Positions 47,721 to 56,950 of a DNA stretch of 64,000 bases are shown here, one piece after another. The position numbers and the translations under genes were made by a program. The notes beneath the pieces were generated by a model. The model made no database searches. It had not been told where the DNA came from and was given only the letters and a program-made list of their open reading frames with translations. Each line of letters begins with the position of its first letter. Position 1 is the stretch's first letter. Source of the DNA: Syntrophus aciditrophicus SB (GTDB lineage Bacteria > Desulfobacterota > Syntrophia > Syntrophales > Syntrophaceae); the NCBI RefSeq assembly GCF_000013405.1, contig NC_007759.1, forward strand, positions 2,357,001 to 2,421,000. The letters are read 5' to 3'.

Positions 47721-48380
47721 ATGAAAGTAACCGTCGTCAAGAATGTCCTCGATGCCAATGAGCGGATCGCCAATGACAACCGCGGGCTCTTCGACAGGAA
47801 AAAAATCTACGTCATCAACCTCATGAGCTCGCCCGGTGCGGGAAAGACATCTCTCGTGGAAAAGACGATTCTGGCACTCAAGGACAGGTACCGGATCGCC
47901 GTCATCGAAGGGGACATTCAGGACACCTGCGACGCCGACCGGGTATCGGCTCTGGGGATTCCCGCCGTCCAGATCAATACGGGAGGAGCCTGTCACATTG
48001 ACGGCAACATGATCCGGGACGCCCTCCCCGCCCTCAACCTGGATGAGATCGACCTGCTCATCACCGAGAATGTGGGCAATCTTGTCTGTCCAGCAGAGTT
48101 CAAGATCGGGGAAAACGCCAAGGTGATGATTCTGAGCACCCCCGAAGGAGCGGACAAGCCTGCGAAATATCCCCTCATGTTTCAGGAATCCTCTGTGTTG
48201 ATCCTCAACAAAATGGATCTTCTCCCCTACGTGGATTTCGACCTGGAAAGGGCAAAGCGCACCGCCCTGTCCCTGAATCGGGATTTGAAGATTTTTGAAG
48301 TCTCCTGCAGGAATGACGAAGGCCTGGAAGGCTGGTATTCATGGCTTGCCGGACAGATCGAGGCCTTTCGCAATTCATGA
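47721..48380 (+). CDS. hypB: Hydrogenase nickel-insertion GTPase HypB
   Basis: 219 residues. Walker A SSPGAGKTS, EGDIQDTCDADR, GGACHIDGNM with the metal Cys-His pair, and LLITENVGNLVCPAEF; G4 LNKMD. It has no histidine-rich N-terminal stretch, so it is the non-storing type. Ribosome site AAAGGAGA precedes it. Confidence 0.96.
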   Translation: MKVTVVKNVLDANERIANDNRGLFDRKKIYVINLMSSPGAGKTSLVEKTILALKDRYRIAVIEGDIQDTCDADRVSALGIPAVQINTGGACHIDGNMIRDALPALNLDEIDLLITENVGNLVCPAEFKIGENAKVMILSTPEGADKPAKYPLMFQESSVLILNKMDLLPYVDFDLERAKRTALSLNRDLKIFEVSCRNDEGLEGWYSWLAGQIEAFRNS

Positions 48381-50677
48381 GCAGAAAGATAAGGCGCGTC
48401 CGCTGCCTTTTCACCGGCATCGTCCAGGGAGTGGGATTCCGCCCTTATATTTATAGAATGGCGACCAACTACAGTCTCGGCGGCTTTGTGTGCAACATCC
48501 CGGAAGGGGTGGTTGCCGAGGTCGAGGGAACTGCTCCGCAGATTGAAGCGTTCCTCTCCGCAGTCCCGAAAGAGCTCCCTCCCGCGGCCGCCTTGACTGC
48601 GCTGTCAAACACGGATGTCTCCCTTCTGGGAGAAACCGAATTCCAGATCATCAGCAGCAGGGCGGAGGGCAATAAAGCCGTCCTCATTGCCCCCGATATT
48701 GCCGTCTGCGAAAACTGCCTGCGGGAATTCCGGGACCCCGGGGATCGCCGGTATCGCTATCCCTTCATCAACTGCACGGACTGCGGCCCCCGCCTGACCA
48801 TCATCCGGGATGTCCCCTACGACCGGGAAAAGACCTCCATGGCCTGTTTCCCCCTTTGTCCACAGTGCCGCGCAGAGTATGAAAATCCCGCAAACCGCCG
48901 GTTCCATGCCGAACCCAATGCCTGCCCTTCCTGCGGACCGAAACTCTGGCTCACCGATGAAAACGGGACCCCTTTTTCGGACGATTTCAACGATCCCATC
49001 GCGAAGGCGATTGAACTGTTGAGCAAGGGGAAAATCCTGGCCGTAAAGGGACTCGGTGGTTTTCATCTTGCAGTGGATGCGACAGACGAGGGGGCCGTCA
49101 GGCGCCTGCGCAGCAGGAAATACCGTGAGGAAAAGCCGCTGGCCGTGATGGTGCGTGACCTTGAAGCGGCTTCGAAAATCGCTGAAATCGGCGACAGGGA
49201 GCGGAAGCTCCTTTTTTCTCCGCAGCGCCCCATTGTCCTCTGCCGCAAGCGAGGGGCAAAGGAAATCGCACCCTCCGTAGCGCCGGGGGTTCCTGACCGG
49301 GGCATCATGCTGCCTTACACGCCCCTGCATTATCTGCTTCTGGAAAATACGCTCTCCGCCCTCGTGATGACCAGCGCCAATCAGAGCGACGAGCCCATCT
49401 GCATCGGGAACCGCGAAGCCCTGAAACGCCTGAAAGGGATTGCCGACGCCTATCTCTTGCACAACAGGGACATCCTGGTACGCTGCGATGACTCCGTGGC
49501 GACCGTCACTCAAGGGAAGACCTTCATGATCCGCCGCTCCCGCGGCTATGCCCCGAAGCCGATTCCTCTTCTGCGCTCCTGTCCCAACGTGCTGGCCCTC
49601 GGCCCCCAGCTCAAGACAACGCTCTGCATTCTCAAGGGAAATCTTGCCTATCTCAGTCCCCATATCGGCGACATGGACACCCCGGAGGCTCGAAAATTCC
49701 ACCAGGAAAGCCTCCAGCTCATGGAACGGATCGCCCAGTGTCGACCCGATGTGCTCGCCTGCGATCTTCACCCCGCCTATTACACGACCCGCCTGGCGGA
49801 AGAGCTGCCCCACCGGACTGTTCTCCGAATCCAGCATCACCACGCCCATATCGTCAGCGCCATGGCCGAAAACGGCCTCACCGGCAAGGTGATCGGCCTG
49901 GCGATGGACGGAACGGGTTACGGAACAGACGGAACGGCCTGGGGCTGCGAGTTCCTCCTGGCGGATGAGGTGGACTTTCAGCGGGCGGGACACCTGAGGC
50001 CCTATCCGCTTCCCGGTTCGGACAGGGCGGTCCGGGAGCCATGGCGCGCGGCGGTCAGCCTCCTGCGGGAAAGCTATGGAGAGTTCTGGCGGGAAATCGC
50101 TGGAAATCTCCCCCTGAAGGACCATGCACCGCACTTCGAACTTCTGGATAAGATGATGGCCCACGGTTTGAACAGTCCCCCAACATCCAGCCTCGGTCGG
50201 GTGTTCGACGCCGTGGCCGCTCTTCTGGGAATCCGCCAGGTCGTGAACTTCGAAGGACAGGCGGCCATGGCATTGGAGGCCATGGCGTCTGCACCTGCAG
50301 AAAAAACCTATACCTTCGATATTTTTGAAGGGGACCGGATCGTCCTCGATCTCCGACCTCTGATCCGCGCCATTGTCCAGGAACAACTGTCAGGGAGAGA
50401 GCCGCAGAAGATCGCTTCCGATTTCCATCGGACCCTCAGTCGGGCTTTGGCGGCCGTGACGGCAAAGATCCGCATGCGGACCGGAATTGAAAAGGCAGTC
50501 CTGAGCGGCGGTTGTTTTCAGAACCGGATACTTCTCGACAGTGTGGCTCGGGAATTGGAGCAGGAAGGGTTTGCGGTTTACCTCCACAGAGACCTGCCGC
50601 CGAACGATGGCTGCATTGCCCTGGGCCAGGCCGTTGCGGCCGCCGCACGCATGGAAAGGCAAGAGGCAGGACGGTAA
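48377..50677 (+). CDS. hypF: Carbamoyltransferase HypF
   Basis: 766 residues from ATG 48377, overlapping the hypB stop by 4 bases. Acylphosphatase-like start (LFTGIVQGVGFRPYIYRMA), two zinc fingers (CENCLREFRD, CTDCGPR, CPQCRAEY, CPSCGPK), a YrdC-like domain, and a C-terminal Kae1-like domain with HHHAHIVSAMAENGL and GLAMDGTGYG. It makes the thiocyanate precursor for the CN ligands from carbamoyl phosphate. Confidence 0.97.
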   Translation: MSRKIRRVRCLFTGIVQGVGFRPYIYRMATNYSLGGFVCNIPEGVVAEVEGTAPQIEAFLSAVPKELPPAAALTALSNTDVSLLGETEFQIISSRAEGNKAVLIAPDIAVCENCLREFRDPGDRRYRYPFINCTDCGPRLTIIRDVPYDREKTSMACFPLCPQCRAEYENPANRRFHAEPNACPSCGPKLWLTDENGTPFSDDFNDPIAKAIELLSKGKILAVKGLGGFHLAVDATDEGAVRRLRSRKYREEKPLAVMVRDLEAASKIAEIGDRERKLLFSPQRPIVLCRKRGAKEIAPSVAPGVPDRGIMLPYTPLHYLLLENTLSALVMTSANQSDEPICIGNREALKRLKGIADAYLLHNRDILVRCDDSVATVTQGKTFMIRRSRGYAPKPIPLLRSCPNVLALGPQLKTTLCILKGNLAYLSPHIGDMDTPEARKFHQESLQLMERIAQCRPDVLACDLHPAYYTTRLAEELPHRTVLRIQHHHAHIVSAMAENGLTGKVIGLAMDGTGYGTDGTAWGCEFLLADEVDFQRAGHLRPYPLPGSDRAVREPWRAAVSLLRESYGEFWREIAGNLPLKDHAPHFELLDKMMAHGLNSPPTSSLGRVFDAVAALLGIRQVVNFEGQAAMALEAMASAPAEKTYTFDIFEGDRIVLDLRPLIRAIVQEQLSGREPQKIASDFHRTLSRALAAVTAKIRMRTGIEKAVLSGGCFQNRILLDSVARELEQEGFAVYLHRDLPPNDGCIALGQAVAAAARMERQEAGR

Positions 50678-50734
50678 AAACAGGAAACGGCCATTGAATA
50701 CAAAAACGCAATAAAGGAAAAAGGTTATAGCCCG

Positions 50735-51745
50735 ATGGATCATGATCGAATTCTTCTGGAACATGGTGGGGGAGGATTGCTCAGCCACGAACTCGTGACT
50801 GGGATTTTTCTTCCCCTTTTCAGGAATGCCTGTCTCGAACGACTGGAAGACAGCGCCGTTATCACCCTGGGCGACAGGAAGCTCTGCTTCACGACGGATT
50901 CCTACGTCATCGATCCGCTCTTCTTCCCCGGCGGCGATATCGGCTCCCTGGCGGTCCATGGAACCATTAACGATCTGTCCGTCTGCGGCGGAAAACCGTT
51001 GATGATGAGCGCCGGCTTCATTCTCGAAGAAGGGTTTCCCATGGAGGATCTCCGCCGTATTTCCCGCTCCATGGCGGAAGCGGCTCAAAAGGCCGGTGTT
51101 TCCATCGTGACTGGCGATACAAAGGTTGTGGCCCGCGGGGCCGCCGACGGTCTCTTCATCAACACCTCCGGCGTCGGCATCATCGAGTACCCTTCGCCCC
51201 TTTCTGTGGCAAGCATCGAACCCGGCGATGCGGTTATCGTGAGCGGGACGATCGGCGACCACGGAGCCACGGTCCTCAGCAAACGCCGGGAACTGGGCTT
51301 GATATCAGAAATCCGCTCCGATTCGGCGCCGCTTAACGGCCTCATCGGGTCGATCCTGGAAGCCTCTCCGAATGTCCACTGCATGCGGGATCCCACCCGT
51401 GGGGGACTCGGGGCGATCCTTGCCGAAATTGCCGCACAATCCGGTTTCCGCATCACGATTGAGGAAACGAAACTGCCTGTCCGGGAAGAAGTCAGGGGGA
51501 TCTGCGAAATATTGGGCTTCGACCCTCTTTTTCTAGCCAATGAAGGCAAGGTGGCCGTTTTCTGTTCCCCTGCCGATGCCTGCCTGATCCTTGACAAAAT
51601 GAAAAACCATGAGTACGGCCGCGACGCCGCCCTCATCGGCTTTGTCGGGAAGAGGAACGGCGAAGGGCTCATTCTGAACACATCCGTCGGTGGCTCCCGC
51701 GTTGTGGACCTGCCATTGGGAGAGCTGGTCCCGAGGATCTGCTGA
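50735..51745 (+). CDS. hypE: Hydrogenase maturation protein HypE
   Basis: 336 residues. PurM-like AIR synthase fold with HGGGGLLSHELV at the N-terminus, GDIGSLAVHGTINDLSVCGG, and MRDPTRGGLG. The C-terminus PRIC ends in the cysteine that is carbamoylated by HypF and dehydrated to thiocyanate. The last gene of the hyp set. Confidence 0.97.
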   Translation: MDHDRILLEHGGGGLLSHELVTGIFLPLFRNACLERLEDSAVITLGDRKLCFTTDSYVIDPLFFPGGDIGSLAVHGTINDLSVCGGKPLMMSAGFILEEGFPMEDLRRISRSMAEAAQKAGVSIVTGDTKVVARGAADGLFINTSGVGIIEYPSPLSVASIEPGDAVIVSGTIGDHGATVLSKRRELGLISEIRSDSAPLNGLIGSILEASPNVHCMRDPTRGGLGAILAEIAAQSGFRITIEETKLPVREEVRGICEILGFDPLFLANEGKVAVFCSPADACLILDKMKNHEYGRDAALIGFVGKRNGEGLILNTSVGGSRVVDLPLGELVPRIC

Positions 51746-51800
51746 TTCTCCCTTTTGACAACAAAATCGGTACTATCCTTTCATTCAGAGAAGCGTCTGC

Positions 51801-51825
51801 ATGGGACGGCGTCTGGCCGCCCCAT
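51801..51825 (+). terminator. Hairpin after hypE
   Basis: ATGGGACGGC (51801-51810) pairs with GCCGCCCCAT (51816-51825), one A-C mismatch, 5-base loop. It lies 56 bases past the hypE stop. No T run follows, so it is a possible rather than clear intrinsic terminator between hyp and fdh. Confidence 0.45.
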
Positions 51826-51898
51826 GATCGCCCTCTTCAGCACCCCTTTCTTCAACCGCCTCAGGATAAAATAAATTATACCGCCAACGCGGCAATTC

Positions 51899-51916
51899 TA
51901 TGTCAATAATGACATA
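51899..51916. promoter_or_regulatory. Palindromic operator-like site upstream of fdhA
   Basis: TATGTCA-ATAA-TGACATA is a perfect 7-bp palindrome (51899-51905 and 51910-51916), about 23 bases upstream of the -35 of the fdh promoter. A related half site, TGACACATA, follows at 51941-51949. The binding protein is unknown. In the rest of the 51746-52202 gap only the promoter and the hairpin are noted. Confidence 0.5.
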
Positions 51917-51939
51917 TGTATTTGATATTATTTAAGTTA

Positions 51940-51968
51940 TTGACACATATCTCAGAAACATATATATC
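51940..51968 (+). promoter_or_regulatory. fdhA: Sigma-70 promoter of the fdh operon
   Basis: TTGACA (51940-51945), 17 bases, TATATC (51963-51968). The start near 51975 gives a leader of about 230 bases before fdhA. Confidence 0.6.
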
Positions 51969-52202
51969 GTAGCCGGTTTAAGGTTTACGTGGAAAAGGCT
52001 GCGTCCGGATTTTCGATTTTCCTGTTTACATTTCAAAGGATATCACGAGCCAGCCCTCTTGAAATCAAGCGATGTACAATCTTTCGGCTTCCGAGAAATT
52101 TCTCCGGAAAGAACTGATGCCCGGGCATACCGGCGTAACCGGAATAATGAAGGAAAGACCGGAGATGATTGAATTTATTTCAGTGAAAGGAATGTCTTAA
52201 TT

Positions 52203-55200
52203 ATGGTGGATGTCAACAGGAGAGGTTTTTTGAAGATATCCGGAGCGGTGTTGGCGGCCAGCGGGCTCGGAATCAGTCTGAAGCCCGTTTCCGCCTATGC
52301 CCAGCCCCTGAAGATTCAGTATGCCAAAGAGACGACTACGATTTGTCCATACTGTTCTGTGGGATGCAGCATCATCGTGTCGACCCGCAAAGGGAAGGTG
52401 GTCAATACGGAGGGTGATCCGGACAGTCCGATCAATCGCGGCTCCCTTTGCACCAAAGGGGGGTCCATCTATCAGATGGCAAACAACGAAAACCGGCTGG
52501 GCAAACCCCTTTACCGAGCCCCTTACGCCACGGAATGGAAGGAAGTGGACTGGGAGTGGGCCCTTGAGCGGATTGCGAAAAATGTCAAAACAAGCCGCGA
52601 CAAGAGCTTCCGGGCCGCCAATGACAAGGGTGAGTTGGTGAATCGGACGGAAGGAATCGCTTCTGTCGGCAGCGCTGCCATCGACAACGAAGAGTGCTTC
52701 GTTTATCAGAAATTTCTGCGGGGGTTGGGTCTGGTCTATATTGAGCACCAGGCCCGTATCTGACACAGCCCGACTGTACCGGCTCTGGGAGAGTCGTTCG
52801 GACGCGGCGCAATGACGAATCACTGGATCGATATCCGTAACAGTGATGTGATATTAATAATGGGCAGCAACCCTGCCTCCAACCACCCCATTGCCTTCAA
52901 ATGGATCACCGCCGCCATGGAAAAAGGGGCCAAGGTGATTTGCGTGGACCCGCGGTTCACGCAGTCGGCGGCAAAGGCGCACATTTACGCACCTCTCCGT
53001 TCGGGGACGGATATCGCCTTCCTCGGCGGGATGATCAGGTACATTATCGAAAACAAACTCTACTTCGAGGAGTACGTCAGGAATTACACTAATGCGACCT
53101 TCCTCGTGAATCCCGAATTTAAGCTGCCCGGCGACAACAACGGTGTCTTCTCGGGACTTACGGATGGGAAATACGATAAGGCCACCTGGTCATACCAGAC
53201 CGAAGGGGATGGAAGGATCAAAAAGGATCCCACCATGCAGGATCCCAACTGCGTCTTCCAGCTCATGAAAAAGCATTATTCCCGCTATACGCCGGAGGTC
53301 GTCAACAAAATCACGGGGACACCTGTAGACAAATTGATTGAAATCTACAAGATCTACGGTTCGACGGGAACTCCGGACCGGGCAGGAAACGAGCTATATG
53401 CCATGGGCTGGACCCAGCATACCGTCGGCACCCAGAATATCCGTACCATGTGCATCATTCAGCTTCTCCTGGGCAACATGGGCATCCCAGGCGGCGGCGT
53501 GGCAGCCATGCGTGGCGAGTCCAACGTCCAGGGATCAACGGATCATGGTCTTCTGTTCCACATCTGGCCCGGCTATCTCAACACCCCCAAGGCGTCTCTT
53601 GCGACTCTGGCCGCGTACAATGAAAAAGAGACCCCGACAACAAAGGAACCCAACAGTCTCAACTGGCAGAAAAACAAGCCCAAGTATGTAGCGAGTTTTC
53701 TCCGGGCCATGTACGGGACGAACGCCTCTCTGGACGAGGCATACAATCTGCTTCCCAAAATCGACGACGGCGCCAACTATTCCTGGCTCAACCTCTTCGA
53801 TGTGATGTATAAGGGCAAGTTCACGGGATTCTTTGCGTGGGGAATGAACCCCGCATGCAGCGGAGCCCATTCCAACAAGGTCCGCCAGGCATTGACCAGG
53901 CTGGACTGGATGGTCAATGTCAATCTCTATGACAACGAGACCGGCTCCTTCTGGCGCGGTCCTGGAATGGATCCGAAAAAGATCAGGACGGAAGTCTTCA
54001 TGCTGCCCTGCGCCGCCTCAATTGAAAAAGAGGGGAGCATCATCAACAGCGGCCGCTGGAACCAGTGGCGTTACAAAGCCATTGATCCTCCGGGCGTCGC
54101 TCTTCCTGACGGCGACATATGCTCGGAAATCTATTTCAAGGTCAAAGAACTGTACGAAAAGGAAGGCGGCCCCAACATGGAGGCCATCACGAAACTGAGT
54201 TGGAACTACGGTACGAAGACCTTCGACGGCCATTATCACTTCGATCCCCATTCCGTGGCCAAGGAAATCAACGGGTTCTTCCTTGAAGATAAAACGGTGG
54301 AAAATCCCACAAAGAAGGGTGAGTTCAAGGAGTTCAAGAAGGGCGATCCCGTTCCCACCTTTGCCTGGCTCCAGGATGACGGTTCCACGTCCTCCGGCTG
54401 CTGGGTCTACTGCGGCTCCTACACGGACAAGAACATGTCCGCCCGCCGCGACGGAAAGAAAGACCCGACGGGCATCGGCCTTTACCCCGAGTGGGCATGG
54501 GCATGGCCGGTCAACAGAAGGATCATCTATAACGGCGCCTCTGTCGATCCGTCAGGAAAGCCATGGAGTGCTAAGAAGGCGGTCATCAAGTGGGTCGGCG
54601 ACAAATGGGTCGGAGATGTTCCGGATGGTGTGGGCGATCCCGGATCCGGCAGGCCTCCCTTCATCATGAAGCCCGACGGCGTGGCGAGCCTCTTTGGACC
54701 GGGTCTGGCTGACGGGCCTTTCCCCGAGCATTACGAACCCCTGGAATGTCCAGTGGAGAAGAATTTCCTGTCACCCCAGAAAAGCAACCCGACAATCAAG
54801 CGGTTCGACAAACCCGGTGTGGGTTCCGATGTGGACGTGTACTCGGGCATCGATTCATGCGATCCCAAATACCCGTTCATCTGCGCGACATACCGCATCA
54901 GCGAGCATTGGCAGACCGGCCTCCAGACCCGTTGGTGCCCCTGGCTTTCCGAGATGCAGCCGGAAATGTGGTGCGAGATGAGCAAGGAGCTGGCGAAGGA
55001 GCGGGGAATCTCCAACGGTGACAAGGTCATTGTCAGTTCTCCCAGAGGCGAAGTGGAGTGTGTAGCCATTGTCACACCCCGTTTCAAGCCGTTTAACATC
55101 AACGGAAACATCCTCCATGAGGTCGGCATCCCCTGGCATTTCGGGTGGATCACGACGAAGGATCGGCAGTACAACCCCGGTGACAAGAAGGCAGAGGTCT

Positions 55201-55304
55201 TCACATGGGGTGACGCGGCCAATCTCCTGGTGCCGACGATCGGGGACGCCAACACGACGATCCCGGAAAGCAAGGCCTTCATGGTTAATGTGGTCAAGAA
55301 GTAA
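52203..55304 (+). CDS. fdhA: Formate dehydrogenase alpha subunit, selenocysteine-containing, Tat-exported
   Basis: Molybdopterin enzyme that oxidises formate (or reduces CO2), 1033 residues with an in-frame TGA at 52761-52763 read as selenocysteine (residue 187). The reading continues in frame after it as HSPTVPALGESFGRGAMTNHW, the family motif. A Tat motif RRGFLK (6-11) and a [4Fe-4S] set Cys48, Cys51, Cys55, Cys83 precede it; MPT-binding segments follow. The Tat signal places it in the periplasm. fdhB and fdhC follow within 15 bases. A gene caller that ends at TGA splits it at 52763 and 52812. FdhE and SelABC are not in the window. Confidence 0.95.
52761..52796 (+). promoter_or_regulatory. 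UGA selenocysteine codon with candidate SECIS hairpin
   Basis: TGA (52761-52763) is followed seven bases later by a stem CGACT (52771-52775) and AGTCG (52792-52796), with an inner CC/GG pair and a loop containing GGCTCT. Bacterial SECIS elements stand right after the UGA with a hairpin of this size. The loop does not show an obvious E. coli-type GGUC, but bacterial loops vary. Confidence 0.7.
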
Positions 55305-55318
55305 GGGGGTAAACAAAA

Positions 55319-56110
55319 ATGGCAGAATATATAAAACTTATTGATGTTTCCAAATGTACCGGCTGCCGGGGTTGTCAGCTGGCCTGCAAACAGTGGAATC
55401 AGCAGAAGGCGAAACAGACCGTGAATTATGGAACCTACCAGAATCCTCCAGACCTTCAGGCCAACACATGGACTCTGATCCGGTTTCAGGAAGTCGAGGA
55501 AAAGGACACGGTCAAGTGGCTCTTTCGGAAAGACGGATGCATGCATTGCACGAACGCAGCCTGTGTCAAGGTTTGCCCCAGCGGCGCGCTTCACTATACA
55601 GAGGTGGGAACGGTTGGTTTGAACCATGAGCTTTGCATCGGCTGCAAGGAATGTGTCTCGGCCTGTCCCTTCAACATTCCCCGGTATGACCGGGAGACAG
55701 ACAAGGTTTACAAATGCGACCTCTGCCTGAGCCGCATCAGGGCCGATCTTATTCCCGCCTGCGCAAAGGCATGCCCAACGGGAGCCATTACCTTCGGTGA
55801 GAAGTCCGCTATGATCAAGAAGGCTCATGAGCGGGTCAAGGAATTGGGCGGGGATGCCAATGTCTATGGGGACAAGTTTGTCGGCGGCACCCATGTCATG
55901 TATGTTCTGGATGAAAAACCTTCTGTTTATGAGAAATTGCCGAAAAATCCTTCAGTGCCAATCACCGTCACGCTTTGGAAAGACATTATGAAGCCTCTCA
56001 GCCTTCTGGCGGCCGGCGGCGCCCTTGCCGGTTCATTCTTGCATTACATTATCCACGGGCCCAAACTTCCAGATGAAGAACAGGGTCAAGAACCGAAGGG
56101 AGGGGAATAA
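55319..56110 (+). CDS. fdhB: Formate dehydrogenase beta subunit, four [4Fe-4S] clusters
   Basis: 263 residues. Cysteine sets CTGCRGCQLAC, CMHCTNAACVKVC, CIGCKECVSAC and CDLCLSRIRADLIPACAKAC bind four clusters. A C-terminal membrane segment (about 222-245) is followed by a charged tail, as in FdnH. Without its own signal peptide it would be co-exported with FdhA by Tat. It passes electrons from FdhA to the cytochrome subunit. Confidence 0.95.
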   Translation: MAEYIKLIDVSKCTGCRGCQLACKQWNQQKAKQTVNYGTYQNPPDLQANTWTLIRFQEVEEKDTVKWLFRKDGCMHCTNAACVKVCPSGALHYTEVGTVGLNHELCIGCKECVSACPFNIPRYDRETDKVYKCDLCLSRIRADLIPACAKACPTGAITFGEKSAMIKKAHERVKELGGDANVYGDKFVGGTHVMYVLDEKPSVYEKLPKNPSVPITVTLWKDIMKPLSLLAAGGALAGSFLHYIIHGPKLPDEEQGQEPKGGE

Positions 56111-56112
56111 CC

Positions 56113-56781
56113 ATGAGAAAAGGATTGATTCAAGCGACGGACTCCTTTGAGAGGATCGTGCACTGGTGTCTGGCGATCTCCTGCCTGATCCTGTGCATTA
56201 CGGGCCTGGGAATGATGTTCCATTCCCTTAACTTTATCGGTACTCCCTTTGGCGGTTTGAAGTCTTTGAAGTACCTTCACAATTTCACGGCGCTCTTTTT
56301 CATCCTGTCCCTCTATTTCACCATCCGCATGTGGTGGAAGGAAGCGGGAATTTTCGTTTTTCCTGAAGATCTGGACTGGATCAAGAGTGCGGGCGGATAT
56401 CTGTGGCATGTGGACAAGGTTCCAGAGGTGGGCAAGTACAATCCGGGACAGAAGATGTTCTTCCTGGTTGTAGCAGGCGGCGGAGCGGCCATGGTCCTGT
56501 CAGGATTGATTATGCTGTTCCCGTTGAATATCCCGGCCGCCCTCGTGAGACTGATGTATCTGATCCACGCCGCTGGATTTGTGGCGATTTTCGCCTTCTT
56601 CTTCATCCACCTTTATCTGGGAACGATCGGTTCTCCCGGTTCATTGCCGGCTATGCTGAACGGCTGGGTAACACGAGCCTGGCTGAAGAAACAGCATCCC
56701 AAGTGGCTCAAGGAAATGGAAGAGGAAGGAAAACTGGTGGTGTTTGGAGAAGAAAAGACAAACGCTGGTCATGGCCATTAA
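56113..56781 (+). CDS. fdhC: Formate dehydrogenase gamma subunit, cytochrome b556 type
   Basis: 222 residues with four membrane segments. Candidate heme-ligand histidines are in FERIVHWCL, SLKYLHNFTAL and MYLIHAAGFVAIF, FFFIHLYLG. This is the FdnI-like anchor that hands electrons to menaquinone. It starts 2 bases after fdhB; the stop is followed by a terminator. Confidence 0.93.
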   Translation: MRKGLIQATDSFERIVHWCLAISCLILCITGLGMMFHSLNFIGTPFGGLKSLKYLHNFTALFFILSLYFTIRMWWKEAGIFVFPEDLDWIKSAGGYLWHVDKVPEVGKYNPGQKMFFLVVAGGGAAMVLSGLIMLFPLNIPAALVRLMYLIHAAGFVAIFAFFFIHLYLGTIGSPGSLPAMLNGWVTRAWLKKQHPKWLKEMEEEGKLVVFGEEKTNAGHGH

Positions 56782-56818
56782 TCAGTCATAGATCCTGATT
56801 TTCCCATTGAATGAAAAA

Positions 56819-56846
56819 GGCCCTCCTTTGGAGGGTCTTTTTTTTT
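56819..56846 (+). terminator. Rho-independent terminator of the fdh operon
   Basis: Stem GGCCCTCC (56819-56826) and GGAGGGTC (56830-56837) with a 3-base loop and one G-T pair, followed by nine T (56838-56846). Confidence 0.93.
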
Positions 56847-56867
56847 GCGTAATTGCATGTGGATTTA

Positions 56868-56907
56868 AATAAAAACCCTTCCCTCACTGAAACGTGGGGG
56901 AAGGGTT
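56868..56907 (-). terminator. Rho-independent terminator of the nfn operon
   Basis: On the minus strand AACCCTTCCC (56907-56898) pairs with GGGAAGGGTT (56883-56874) around a 14-base loop, followed by TTTATTT. It converges with the fdh terminator. Confidence 0.88.
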
Positions 56908-56950
56908 GAATTGCGATTGGGATGGCAGTCAGATTTTGTTCTGCTTTTCC

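Noticed and set aside
52203-52763. A short stand-alone gene ending at TGA 52763
   Set aside because: The frame continues after the TGA as the formate dehydrogenase motif; it is the N-terminal part of a selenoprotein, not a separate gene or pseudogene.
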